A DNA stretch of 64,000 nt from Chryseobacterium sp. (GCF_029240215.1 NZ_JARBTK010000005.1:124015-188014); one strand, 5' to 3'. Positions 8,318 through 17,208 are shown, numbered from the stretch's first letter. Numbers and translations: made by a program. Notes: generated by a model from the letters alone, not told the origin.

Positions 8318-9193
8318 TTAATCTTCCAGATACCCGAATTTTCCGGTATTGAAATCTTCAAAAGCCTGCATGATTTCTTCTCTGGAATTCATTACAAATG
8401 GCCCGTGAGGAAAGATTAGTTCATTGATCGGCTCTCCGCTGATGATTAATATAATGGAATCTTCTGTTGCTTCAATAGTAAAACTTTCGCCTTCATTTTT
8501 AAATAAAACAAAATTGTTGGTTGGAACTTTTTCTTCACCATTTACAATGATGTTTCCTTCAATAACTAATGCAGCAGTATTAAAATTTGCCGGGAAATTA
8601 AAGTTTGCTTTTCCGCCTGATTTTAATTTTGCATTCATCAGATTGACCGGACTGAATGTAAATGCAGTACCTTTATTTCCTTCAAATTCTCCGGCAATAA
8701 TTTCAATGAATCCGTTTTCACCTAAATCTGCTTTCTTCATTTCTGAATTTGAAATCGCCTGATATTTCGGTTTGCTCATTTTATCTTTTGCAGGAAGATT
8801 TACCCAAAGCTGAACCATCTGGAAGATTCCGCCTTGTTTAGACCATTCTTTCTCGTGATATTCTTTGTGAAGCACGCCACTTGCTGCGGTCATCCATTGT
8901 ACATCACCTTCACCGATGATTCCGCCACCACCTGCGCTGTCATGATGTTCCACTTTTCCCTGATAGGCGATTGTTACGGTTTCAAAACCTCTGTGCGGAT
9001 GAACACCGACACCTTTTGGGGTTTCGGAAGGATTAAAATGAAATTTAGAATTATAATCCAGCATAATGAAAGGATCCATTCTTTTCATATCGAGCTTCTG
9101 AACACTCGGAATAAAATTATGCACCCTAAAACCGTCACCTACAAAATGCGCAGGTTTTGGTGGAATTACGATTTCTACTTTTTTAGTTGTCAT
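8318..9193 (-). CDS. Pirin family protein (second copy)
   Basis: The 291-residue bicupin has the pirin metal signature VGVHPHRGFETVTIAYQG (about residues 62-79) followed by HHDSAGGGGIIGEGDVQWMTAASGVLHKE. It differs enough from the 6879 copy (HPHRGFETVT versus HPHIGLSTLT) to be a separate subfamily, not a recent duplication. Its C-terminal segment GEPINELIFPHGPFVMNSREEI is typical. It is probably a cytosolic metal-binding protein, with either quercetinase-like or regulatory function. Confidence 0.88.
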   Translation of the reverse strand: MTTKKVEIVIPPKPAHFVGDGFRVHNFIPSVQKLDMKRMDPFIMLDYNSKFHFNPSETPKGVGVHPHRGFETVTIAYQGKVEHHDSAGGGGIIGEGDVQWMTAASGVLHKEYHEKEWSKQGGIFQMVQLWVNLPAKDKMSKPKYQAISNSEMKKADLGENGFIEIIAGEFEGNKGTAFTFSPVNLMNAKLKSGGKANFNFPANFNTAALVIEGNIIVNGEEKVPTNNFVLFKNEGESFTIEATEDSIILIISGEPINELIFPHGPFVMNSREEIMQAFEDFNTGKFGYLED

Positions 9194-9327
9194 AATATGT
9201 TTGTTTTAATTTTAAACAAAATTAGAACAGTGAGACTAAAATTACATTGATGTGTGGTAAGTAGTGAATTTTTTGAGTTTGAATTGTAAAATGGGAGGGT
9301 TTGAGTGTTTTGGAGTTGGATGAATTT

Positions 9328-10734
9328 TTATTCTTCAGATGATCGCATGTTTCTGCCATCAAAGGTGTGGAGTCTTCTGAAAACTAAACTTGATAAAATC
9401 GTTAAAATTCCTACTGTAAGAAATGTATATCGGAATGCATTGTGAGTTTCATGTCGGATAAGTTCAGGGCTATTTTCGTAAATTTTAAGAACAATTAAAC
9501 CGAATGCGATTCCGAATCCGATCGCTAACTGCTGATTCACAGAGATTAAAGAATTTCCGCTACTGGTCTGGAAATTCCGTAAATCTGCAATAGAAATCGT
9601 ATTCATTGAAGTGAATTGGATCGAGTTGAAAAATCCTAAAATGGCAATGATTGGAATAAACCAAAACAAAGATGAGTGAATATCCGGAATGGCTAGACAG
9701 CAAATTAAAATGCCGATGATGAATGTATTGACCATTAAAGTTCTTTTATAGCCGTACTTATTTAAAATTTTAAGGACTGAAGATTTTCCAAACATTGCTG
9801 TGAGGGCCATCGGAGCAATAATCCAACCAGAAGTGACTGCCGATTGACCGTATGCAATCTGAATCATCAGAGGAAGCAAGAGTGGAACCGAACTGATTCC
9901 TAGCCTTGTTGCAAGATTGCCTACAATTCCCACCCTAAAAGTACGAACCTGAAATAAATTTAATGGGAAAATAGGATTTTCACCTTTTTTTGCATGTCGG
10001 TAATAATAATACAGGAACAAAAATCCCAAAATAAAAACTAATAAAACCGGCGTGATATTCTGCATATCTCCGAATAGTTCAAGTGAAATTGAAAGCAGGA
10101 GAGAGGCTGCCGCAAAAATCATAAAACCTTTAAGGTCAAAGTCGGTTTCCCGTGAATTGTAATTGGGCATATATTTTAAACCTAAAATAATTCCTAATAA
10201 TCCAATCGGAATGTTAATCAGGAAAATCCAGTGCCATGAAAGATAATCAACCATATAACCTCCGACCAAAGGACCTAAAACCGGTCCGATCAAAGCTGGA
10301 ATGATGGCGAAATTCATTGCTTTCAGCAATTCGTTTCTTTCAAATGTTTTGATTAAAGCCAATTTTCCAACAGGTGTCATCAGACTTCCGCCAACTCCTT
10401 GAATTACTCTTGAGATTACCAAATGGGTAAGATTTTGAGAAAGTGCACAAAATACCGAGCCTAAACTAAAAAGTACAAGAGCAAAAATAAAAACTCTTCT
10501 GGTTCCAAAACGGTCTGCCAAAAATCCGCTTGCGGGCATGAAGACAGCCAATGTCAAAACATAGCTGATAATTGCATTCTGCATATTCAGCGGAGATTCC
10601 TTTAAATCTCTTGCAATAGAAGGTAGTGAAGTATTCAGGATGGTGGAATCGAGCATCTGCATAAAGATTGCAGTCGCCAGAATCAGTGGAAGAACTTTTT
10701 TTACGGTTTGTCTTGTAGAGATTTTTGTAGGCAT
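9328..10734 (-). CDS. MFS drug efflux transporter, DHA2 family (EmrB/QacA type)
   Basis: The 468-residue, about 14-helix protein begins with MLDSTILNTSLPSIARDL, the first-helix D-x-T-I-x-N-x-A-L-P motif of DHA2 pumps, has ASGFLADRFGTRRVFI (MFS motif A) and VIQGVGGSLMTPVGKLALI (motif C region). It should export hydrophobic drugs by proton antiport. No HlyD/EmrA adaptor or TolC gene adjoins it, so it probably works alone or with partners encoded elsewhere. A hairpin just upstream terminates the previous gene on the same strand, so this gene has its own promoter. Confidence 0.88.
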   Translation of the reverse strand: MPTKISTRQTVKKVLPLILATAIFMQMLDSTILNTSLPSIARDLKESPLNMQNAIISYVLTLAVFMPASGFLADRFGTRRVFIFALVLFSLGSVFCALSQNLTHLVISRVIQGVGGSLMTPVGKLALIKTFERNELLKAMNFAIIPALIGPVLGPLVGGYMVDYLSWHWIFLINIPIGLLGIILGLKYMPNYNSRETDFDLKGFMIFAAASLLLSISLELFGDMQNITPVLLVFILGFLFLYYYYRHAKKGENPIFPLNLFQVRTFRVGIVGNLATRLGISSVPLLLPLMIQIAYGQSAVTSGWIIAPMALTAMFGKSSVLKILNKYGYKRTLMVNTFIIGILICCLAIPDIHSSLFWFIPIIAILGFFNSIQFTSMNTISIADLRNFQTSSGNSLISVNQQLAIGFGIAFGLIVLKIYENSPELIRHETHNAFRYTFLTVGILTILSSLVFRRLHTFDGRNMRSSEE

Positions 10735-10746
10735 TGTATAAAAATA

Positions 10747-10778
10747 AAAAAGTCCTGTGACATTTCACAGGACTTTCT
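10747..10778 (-). terminator. Terminator of the secreted protein gene
   Basis: AAAGTCCTGTGA / TCACAGGACTTT hairpin followed by TTTATTTTT on the minus strand. It lies between the secreted protein and the MFS gene. Confidence 0.8.
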
Positions 10779-10781
10779 TAT

Positions 10782-11594
10782 TTATTTTCTTGGCTTTTCT
10801 ACTCCGATCCACGCTTCGCCTTCTCTTTTTACCTGACTTAGTGTGAATGTTTCAAAATCATCCGTTTTGTATTCGATGTTGTCTACGTTTCGCTCAAATG
10901 GCATGATGTAGAAGAAATCTTTGTCTGTTTTATCAGCTTTAGTTCCTTTTTTCACAGTCGGCATATACTTTTTCTCGAATTTGTATTTTGGCAAATATTG
11001 TTTCAGAGAAGCGTAAAACTTCTTGTCTTTCTCGCTTGGAATGATATCTACAATTTTGAACTCATCTTTTTTCTTGTCAACCCAAAGATAATAGTTGGTT
11101 TCTTCCATTGTCTTTTTGTTTAAAGAAGCAAAACCGAAAAATTCTTTTGGTACCAGTTCTTTAATTTTTTCAGCATCTACTTTAGTGAAATATTCACCTT
11201 GAGAAGGATCTACATAAGTTTCCAAATTGTACAGTAATACCTGGTTGTTTTGGAAGTTTTTGTTTTTAAAATATTGATCCAGAGATAATTCTGCTGTTTT
11301 TCTTAATTCTTTACCTCTGTCATCCAATTTTTTTGTAGGATTTTGCGGGTTTACTTTTTTTACAAAGTTGTAAAGAACTACAGGCTTTATATCCTTCAGG
11401 TGAGGAAATGTTTTTAATTGTTCAGCTTTTACTAACCAATAATATTGCTGATAGTAATCATCTTTCTCAGCAGGTTTTACACTTTTATAGGTAAGAGCCA
11501 GCTTTTTAGAATTAAGATATTTTCCATATTTACCTTGTCCAAAAGCGAAGCTTACAGATAGTAAAGCAAATAAAATAGTAATGTTTCTTTTCAT
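10782..11594 (-). CDS. Secreted protein, unknown function
   Basis: The 270-residue protein begins MKRNITILFALLSVSFAFGQ, a clear Sec signal peptide with cleavage before or after Gly-Gln. The mature part is Lys- and Tyr-rich and contains no motif I recognise; alternating charged and aromatic segments suggest a beta-rich periplasmic or outer-surface protein. It has its own terminator. I would leave the function as unknown. Confidence 0.72.
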   Translation of the reverse strand: MKRNITILFALLSVSFAFGQGKYGKYLNSKKLALTYKSVKPAEKDDYYQQYYWLVKAEQLKTFPHLKDIKPVVLYNFVKKVNPQNPTKKLDDRGKELRKTAELSLDQYFKNKNFQNNQVLLYNLETYVDPSQGEYFTKVDAEKIKELVPKEFFGFASLNKKTMEETNYYLWVDKKKDEFKIVDIIPSEKDKKFYASLKQYLPKYKFEKKYMPTVKKGTKADKTDKDFFYIMPFERNVDNIEYKTDDFETFTLSQVKREGEAWIGVEKPRK

Positions 11595-11696
11595 TTTACA
11601 GCAAAGATTTTTTTAATTTTTCAAATATAATTATTTATTAGATAATAAGTTTAATAGTTAGTTAAATTATCCAAATATTATTGATTTTATTCAAGA

Positions 11697-11728
11697 AAAA
11701 ATCCTGTACGAATACAGGATTGATAAAT
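11697..11728 (-). terminator. Terminator of asnB
   Basis: ATCCTGTA / TACAGGAT stem with a 4-nt loop and a T-run on the minus strand. Confidence 0.78.
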
Positions 11729-11737
11729 TTATTGATT

Positions 11738-13405
11738 TTAATAAGACGTTCCGTGTACTTTTACGGCTCTTCCGCTTGGGTCATTCATTTTTTTAAAAGC
11801 TTCATCCCATTCTAATGCGATAGGAGTAGAACAAGCTACAGAAGGTACAGAAGGTACGGTTTCAGCTGCAGTTTCACTTGGGAAATGCTCTTCGAAAATC
11901 GTCCGATAACGATATTCTTCCTTATTTTGAGGTGTGTTTAGAGGAAATCTGAATTTTGCATTCGTCATCATTTCATCAGTTACGTATTTTTCTGCGATGT
12001 CTTTCAGTGTGTCAATCCATGAATATCCGACTCCGTCAGAGAACTGTTCTTTCTGTCTCCATGCAATAGATTCTGGTAAAAGATCTTCAAAAGCTTTTCT
12101 CAAAACCCATTTTTCGATTTTTCCTTCTTCTTTGCTGATCATTTTATCCTGTGGATTTACGTTCATGGCAACATCCATAAATTCTTTATCCAAAAACGGA
12201 ACTCTGCCTTCAATTCCCCAACTCATCAATGCTTTGTTGGCTCTTAAACAATCGTAAAGATGAAGTTTCCCAAGTTTTCTTACCGTTTCATCATGAAATT
12301 CTTTTGCATTCGGAGCTTTATGGAAATATAAATATCCACCGAACAATTCATCTGCACCTTCACCTGAAAGGACCATTTTTATTCCCATCGATTTAATCAC
12401 TCTTGCCAAAAGATACATCGGTGTGGAAGCTCTGATTGTCGTAACATCATAAGTTTCCAGGTGATAAATTACATCACGGATTGCATCTAAACCTTCCTGA
12501 ACGGTAAAATTAACTTCATGATGAACCGATCCGATATGTTCCGCTGCTTTTTTTGCTGCCGCCAAATCTGGAGAACCCTCTAAGCCAACTGCAAAACTGT
12601 GCAATCTCGGATACCAAGCTTCCTGAGTGTCGCCACTTTCAATTCTCTGTCTCGCGTATTTTGCAGTAACTGCAGAAATTATCGATGAATCTAACCCACC
12701 TGAAAGCAAAACTCCATAAGGAACATCACTCATCAATTGTCTGTGGACCGCCTCTTCCAATCCTTTTCTGATCGCCTGAATATCTGTAACGTTATCTTTT
12801 ACTGCATCAAAACTTTCCCAGTCTCTTTTGTACCATTGCTGAAGCTCCGTTCCCTCAATGTTGTACACATAATGTCCCGGAAGGAAAGTGTCAATTTTTT
12901 TACAGACTCCTTCCAAAGCTTTTAGTTCAGATGCGATATAATAGTTTCCGTTTTTGTCCCAACCTTGATATAAAGGACAAATTCCCATATGATCACGGGC
13001 AATCAGATAAACGTTGTTTTCGATGTCGTATAGGGCAAAGGCGAAAATTCCATTTAATTTTTCGATGAAATCTTTTCCGTATTTTTGATACAAGGCTAAA
13101 ATAACTTCGCAGTCAGATTTGGTTTGAAACTCATAATCCGGAAATTCTTCTTTTAGCTCACGGTGATTATAGATTTCTCCGTTTACGGCTAAAACAATTT
13201 TTCCGTCTTTAGAAAATAGAGGTTGTTTTCCGGAAGTAGGATCTACGATGGCAAGTCTTTCGTGAGAAAATAAAACTTTCTCATTTTGAAAAACACCACT
13301 CCAGTCCGGTCCACGATGACGGATCTTTTTAGACATTTCCAAGACTTGAGGTCTTAATATTTCAGTTTGTTGTTTGGCATCAAACAAGCATACGATTCCA
13401 CACAT
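11738..13405 (-). CDS. asnB: Asparagine synthase B (glutamine-hydrolysing)
   Basis: The 555-residue enzyme matches the length of E. coli AsnB (554). Cys2 of MCGIVCLFD is the N-terminal nucleophile that hydrolyses glutamine, and NGEIYNH and RHRGPDWSG belong to the class II glutaminase domain. The synthetase domain has the PP-loop VLLSGGLDSSIISA (about residue 235), which binds the ATP used to adenylate aspartate, and LSGEGADELFGGY. It therefore makes asparagine from aspartate, ATP and glutamine in the cytosol. It is monocistronic, with a -7 box 17 nt before ATG and its own terminator. Confidence 0.95.
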   Translation of the reverse strand: MCGIVCLFDAKQQTEILRPQVLEMSKKIRHRGPDWSGVFQNEKVLFSHERLAIVDPTSGKQPLFSKDGKIVLAVNGEIYNHRELKEEFPDYEFQTKSDCEVILALYQKYGKDFIEKLNGIFAFALYDIENNVYLIARDHMGICPLYQGWDKNGNYYIASELKALEGVCKKIDTFLPGHYVYNIEGTELQQWYKRDWESFDAVKDNVTDIQAIRKGLEEAVHRQLMSDVPYGVLLSGGLDSSIISAVTAKYARQRIESGDTQEAWYPRLHSFAVGLEGSPDLAAAKKAAEHIGSVHHEVNFTVQEGLDAIRDVIYHLETYDVTTIRASTPMYLLARVIKSMGIKMVLSGEGADELFGGYLYFHKAPNAKEFHDETVRKLGKLHLYDCLRANKALMSWGIEGRVPFLDKEFMDVAMNVNPQDKMISKEEGKIEKWVLRKAFEDLLPESIAWRQKEQFSDGVGYSWIDTLKDIAEKYVTDEMMTNAKFRFPLNTPQNKEEYRYRTIFEEHFPSETAAETVPSVPSVACSTPIALEWDEAFKKMNDPSGRAVKVHGTSY

Positions 13406-13723
13406 GTTATTTTTATTTGAAGCAAAAGTAAACTATATGTACAAATTTTAAAATAAAAATTTAATTAAAGTTTATATTTTAAATTAAATAGCATTAATTG
13501 GTTTAAAATGTTATTTGTGTGTTGGTTTTTACTACGTGTGTGGTTGATATTTTTCATGGTCTGATTTACCTGATGAATGAGCAAAAACAAAAAAAGTTTA
13601 AAAATATTGATGTATGATAATTAATAATTCAAATATTTTTCATTCCTTTGTTGCTCGAAATAATTTTTTTTCATCATTTGTGTTTTTACCTCCTTGTAAT
13701 AATATTGCAAGGAGGTTTTGTTT
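13406..13723. other. 318-bp intergenic stretch, possible small-RNA locus
   Basis: It contains the asnB promoter on the minus strand at its left end and a plus-strand terminator at its right end. No ORF above 30 codons with a credible start is present. The middle is AT-rich and shows no other recognisable element. Confidence 0.4.
13423..13430 (-). promoter_or_regulatory. -7 promoter box (TACTTTTG) of asnB
   Basis: The minus-strand sequence TACTTTTG lies 17 nt before the asnB ATG. No clear TTTG -33 element was seen at the expected 19-23 nt distance, so this is a moderate call. Confidence 0.4.
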
Positions 13724-13725
13724 TT
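13688..13725 (+). terminator. Strong plus-strand terminator without an upstream gene
   Basis: ACCTCCTTG / CAAGGAGGT stem with an AT loop; the T-rich tail (TTTTGTTTTT) is on the plus strand, while the minus side reads into TAAAAACAC. It points away from any annotated plus-strand gene, yet it lies next to the 3' end of the minus-strand glycoamidase gene, which could also use it imperfectly. Confidence 0.55.
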
Positions 13726-15388
13726 ATTCAGAACCCAGTAAAACACCGGAAACGTTCCATGCGCTGAAGCTCGTTCCTTCCGGTTTTCCCTGAGGAATTT
13801 TTACTTGAATGGTATGTTTTCCTGCTTTTAAATCTCCCAATTGTATATAATTCGGATTGGTTATCGTTCCCGGACACCAATTTGATCGACTGAGATCAGA
13901 AGACGAAAGTCCGTCAGGAAAATTTCCTGAAGCGGGATTATAAAGTCGGTAAGATCCGCAATCGGTTCTCCAGGGTGTAAAAGAGAATGTCATTTTTCCA
14001 TCCAGATAAATAGAGTTTACCTTAGGAATAAACTCATCACCGTTTTCCCAGCCACCATGTCCGGTTGTGATATATCTTAACTGAGCATTTTTAAGGTTTT
14101 TTTCTAAATTAAATTCCACAAAAAGTCCTTTTTCATTATCAAACATCGTTGCATAATCCTGTCCCGCCATTTCCATAATATTCGTCGTATTAAAAAGTGA
14201 AATGACCTGATTGTTTTTGTTGACAATCTGATCACTTTTATGAATGGTAATGTCTAACCTTACTTTATGGCCACCCTTATCGTAATTTCCTATAAAAGTT
14301 CCGATCCAGATTTCTTTTTCCGAAAGAGAAGGTTTTAACTCGGTAATGTCTTGTCGAAACGGACTTACAGTTTGCCAGGTCTTATCTTTTAGTTCTAAAT
14401 TATTAAACTTATTGATTCCGAAAGCTGTAAAAAATCTCATCAGCTCTATCGCCGGCTGATACTTTTCATTAGAGATAACTCCGAAATATTGTTTGCCGTT
14501 TCCGTTTTCAAAAAGGGGAAGTGTTTTTACGCCTTTTTCCAGTCCATCAAAAAATGATTGTGATTTGTTTTCCGGAATAAAAAATACCGTTCCGGTTCTG
14601 TCGTAAGCATCACCGTTGGATTGCTGTTTCAGTTCCACAAAAACATTTTCACCCTCAGAAATCTTCGGGAATTTGATTTTCTTTAAAATGATCGTTCCGT
14701 TGGCAAATCTTTTTATGTTTTCATCAGATTTTGACTGATCTGAGAAATTAATGATTTCGTTTTCAAAGACTTTTAAAGTGGTGAATCTGCTTTTCCAGAG
14801 TAAATCTTTATAACTCAAAAGATCTGTGGTTGTTATGGGCTTGTTGATGATGTTTTCGATGCCTGATTTTTTGATCTTTTTTAATGAAGTTGCAGTCGTT
14901 GCAGAATTTCCGTTTCGTTCGATTTCTAAGACCAAACCTAAATTTTGTCCGAGGCTCGAGGGTCCGCCTTTCAGTTTGAGATCATTTGTGTACCAAACTT
15001 CAATAGTGTTTGAATTTATTTTTGTGACTGCTTTTTTACAGTTGTAGCCTAAGATTTTTTTAGTTTCAGAAGTGAATTCAAAGCTTTGTTTACTCACCGA
15101 TTCTGCATCAGAAGTTGATATGATTTCTCCGGGTTTTAAAAATCCGTAAGAAATGATCGTATTTGAAGGTTTTTCTATTTTACTGATTTCAAACGGATAA
15201 TCGTTTTTTTGTTCTTTGGTTTTGGTATTTAAAATGTAATTTTCATTCTCATTCACCCAAACAATTACAGGATTTTGATTGGGCTGAGTTTTTCCGTTGT
15301 ACGAACTTGTGTATTGAATTTCGTAGGTCTGCGCAAAGTTTAAAGCAAATGAAAAAATAAAAAAACTGATGAATAATGCTCTTATCAT
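13724..15388 (-). CDS. Secreted peptide-N-glycosidase F-like amidase with N-terminal GLPGLI-like domain
   Basis: The 554-residue protein has a signal peptide (MIRALFISFFIFSFALNFAQ). An N-terminal beta domain (about 20-180) carries SLGQNLGLVLEIERNG, the GLPGLI-type motif. Two domains then resemble the eight-stranded halves of PNGase F: GDAYDRTGTVFF (matching the segment with catalytic Asp60) and KGGHKVRLDITIH, then TGHGGWENGDEFIPK and SNWCPGTITNP (matching the conserved GWCPG region). PNGase F removes N-linked glycans from asparagine. From memory this layout matches PNGase F-II of Elizabethkingia, which has an extra N-terminal bowl-like domain. Catalysis is inferred, not shown. Confidence 0.8.
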   Translation of the reverse strand: MIRALFISFFIFSFALNFAQTYEIQYTSSYNGKTQPNQNPVIVWVNENENYILNTKTKEQKNDYPFEISKIEKPSNTIISYGFLKPGEIISTSDAESVSKQSFEFTSETKKILGYNCKKAVTKINSNTIEVWYTNDLKLKGGPSSLGQNLGLVLEIERNGNSATTATSLKKIKKSGIENIINKPITTTDLLSYKDLLWKSRFTTLKVFENEIINFSDQSKSDENIKRFANGTIILKKIKFPKISEGENVFVELKQQSNGDAYDRTGTVFFIPENKSQSFFDGLEKGVKTLPLFENGNGKQYFGVISNEKYQPAIELMRFFTAFGINKFNNLELKDKTWQTVSPFRQDITELKPSLSEKEIWIGTFIGNYDKGGHKVRLDITIHKSDQIVNKNNQVISLFNTTNIMEMAGQDYATMFDNEKGLFVEFNLEKNLKNAQLRYITTGHGGWENGDEFIPKVNSIYLDGKMTFSFTPWRTDCGSYRLYNPASGNFPDGLSSSDLSRSNWCPGTITNPNYIQLGDLKAGKHTIQVKIPQGKPEGTSFSAWNVSGVLLGSE

Positions 15389-15436
15389 GATGTAATGATG
15401 GTTTTTACAAAGGTAAATGTTTGCATTAGTTTACTA

Positions 15437-15468
15437 AAAAAAACTACTCCAAAAATAGAGTAGTTTGT
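15437..15468 (-). terminator. Terminator of the RNA methyltransferase gene
   Basis: AAACTACTC / GAGTAGTTT hairpin followed by TTTTTTTT on the minus strand. Confidence 0.8.
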
Positions 15469-15487
15469 ATGTTATATTTAAATAAAT

Positions 15488-16636
15488 TTAAGCCAATCTT
15501 TCAATAAGAGCCATATAGAATCCGTCGTAGCCTTGACTTGGCATTATTTTTTCGTCTTTGATCAATTTGAAATCAGGGTTGTTTTTCAAAAATTCGGCAA
15601 CCTGTTCGTTGTTTTCTGATGGAAGAATTGAGCATGTAGCATACACCATTTTTCCGCCTTTTTTAAGAATTTTAGAATAATTCCACTTGCTGTCAGGATT
15701 TCTTTTTAAAACTCCCAAACCTGAACATGGCGCATCAATCAAAAGTCTGTCGGCAGTTTCATGAAGACGTTTGATCACTTTGTTGTCAGAAATCATACGG
15801 GTTTCAATATTGTGAGCTCCGGCTCTTTTTGCACGGCGCTTCAATTCAGCCAATTTCCATTCGTAAATGTCTAAAGCAATAATCTGACCTTTGTTTCCCA
15901 TCAATGCTGCTAAGTGAAGTGTTTTTCCACCTGCTCCTGCGCAAACGTCAACCACTCTCTGACCTTCTTTTACATCAAGAAAATATCCGATTTTTTGAGA
16001 AGTTGCATCTTGTACTTCAAACAATCCGTCTTTGAATGCACTGGTAAGAAAAACATTCTTTTTTTCTTCTAACTGCACTGCATCAGGATAATTTTTTACG
16101 GTGTAAGCCACTACGTTTTCAACCGCAAGATCTGCAATCAGTTCTTTTGCTGAGGTTTTCAACGAATTTGCTCTTAAAACTGTCGGAGCTTGCTCGTTCA
16201 AAGCCTTCATTTCTTTTTCCCAGATAGGGCCCAGTTCTTTTTCTAAAGTTTCAGCCAGCCATTCAGGAATTGAATATTCAATAGATTTTGTAGGAACTGT
16301 TCCTTTTTTCAGTTTTGTAGTAATGTCAGCGATTTTGATGCCTTCAAACTCTTCAAATCTTTTGTAGTTGGTTTTGCTATAAAGACAGTAAGCAACAATT
16401 AATTTATAGACATTATCAGGTTTTACACTTTCACCCATATAATATTCAAGGCGTCTTTTCCAACGGATGATGTTGTAGAAAATCTCAGAAACAACTGCTC
16501 TGTCCTGGCTTCCCCACTTTCTATGAGCTTTTAAAAGTCTTTCGATTACTTTATCGGCGTATTTATTTTTCTCAAAAAAAGTTTCTTGTAAAGCATCGTG
16601 AATTCCGATGGCCAAGTTTCTGTGTATTAATTCCAT
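15488..16636 (-). CDS. RsmB/NOP2-type RNA (cytosine-5) methyltransferase with apparent internal deletion
   Basis: The 382-residue product, from ATG at MELIHRNLAIG (the track ORF adds 37 leader residues), has the SAM-binding VVDVCAGAGGKTLHLAALMG, the DAPCSGLGVLKRNPDSKW motif with its release Cys, and MVYATCSILPSENNEQV with the nucleophile Cys. It should methylate cytosine C5 in rRNA or tRNA. Between NPDSKW and YSKILKKGGK the usual stretch of about 20 residues, which ends in a Q..IL helix in E. coli RsmB, is missing while the frame stays open. Whether the enzyme still folds is unclear. The N-terminal part (about 1-150) resembles an RNA-binding domain. Confidence 0.8.
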   Translation of the reverse strand: MELIHRNLAIGIHDALQETFFEKNKYADKVIERLLKAHRKWGSQDRAVVSEIFYNIIRWKRRLEYYMGESVKPDNVYKLIVAYCLYSKTNYKRFEEFEGIKIADITTKLKKGTVPTKSIEYSIPEWLAETLEKELGPIWEKEMKALNEQAPTVLRANSLKTSAKELIADLAVENVVAYTVKNYPDAVQLEEKKNVFLTSAFKDGLFEVQDATSQKIGYFLDVKEGQRVVDVCAGAGGKTLHLAALMGNKGQIIALDIYEWKLAELKRRAKRAGAHNIETRMISDNKVIKRLHETADRLLIDAPCSGLGVLKRNPDSKWNYSKILKKGGKMVYATCSILPSENNEQVAEFLKNNPDFKLIKDEKIMPSQGYDGFYMALIERLA

Positions 16637-16794
16637 TGTTGCAGTATGCTGTTTGAACTTGCAAAAATACGAATTTAAGTTGAGAGTTAAGAGTTTATGC
16701 GTATGACTTATATTAATGTTGGTTTTTGAATTTAATTTCAAGATCACTAAGATTTAATCTGTTATAAAATGAATTTCTTTTTACTCAATTTCAA

Positions 16795-16827
16795 TTTGAA
16801 ACTTATAATTCAAAAAAATTATCTTTG
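16795..16827 (+). promoter_or_regulatory. Promoter of yjdM (TTTG - 21 nt - TATCTTTG)
   Basis: TTTG at 16795-16798 and TATCTTTG at 16820-16827 match the Bacteroidota -33/-7 pattern with 21 nt between. The ATG follows 15 nt after the -7 box. Confidence 0.6.
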
Positions 16828-16842
16828 CAAAAATTTAAAAAT

Positions 16843-17187
16843 ATGAGTGATGTAGTTATTTGCCCGAAGTGTAGTTCTGAGTTTACTTATGAACAGGATG
16901 ATTTGATGGTTTGCTCTCAGTGCTTTTATGAATGGAATCCAAAAGAAACTGCTGCCGAAAATGATAATTCGGGGAAAATTTTTGACGCTAACGGAAATGA
17001 GTTACAGGATGGAGATTCTGTAGTTGTAGTGAAAGATCTTCCAGTAAAAGGTGCTCCGAAACCGGTGAAAGCAGGTACCAAAGTAAAGAATATCCGTCTA
17101 AGACCTGAAAGCGATCATAATATCGACTGTAAAATTGACGGCTTTGGTTCTATGGCACTGAAGTCTGAATTTGTAAAAAAGGCTTAA
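16843..17187 (+). CDS. yjdM: YjdM/PhnA family zinc-ribbon protein
   Basis: The 114-residue product has [16 protein letters not shown] and [11 protein letters not shown], a four-cysteine zinc ribbon, followed by the PhnA-type C-terminal domain ([31 protein letters not shown]) that forms a small beta barrel. The track's start is an upstream TTG; ATG at 16843 is favoured by the family N-terminus and the promoter. The name alkylphosphonate protein PhnA is historical; no phosphonate genes are nearby and the function is unknown. It is monocistronic. Confidence 0.88.
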   Translation: MSDVVICPKCSSEFTYEQDDLMVCSQCFYEWNPKETAAENDNSGKIFDANGNELQDGDSVVVVKDLPVKGAPKPVKAGTKVKNIRLRPESDHNIDCKIDGFGSMALKSEFVKKA

Positions 17188-17208
17188 GAAATATTTCTTT
17201 TAAAAAAA

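Noticed and set aside
10466-10768. 100-residue minus-strand ORF
   Set aside because: It lies in another frame of the MFS gene and shows no protein-like composition; it is a shadow.
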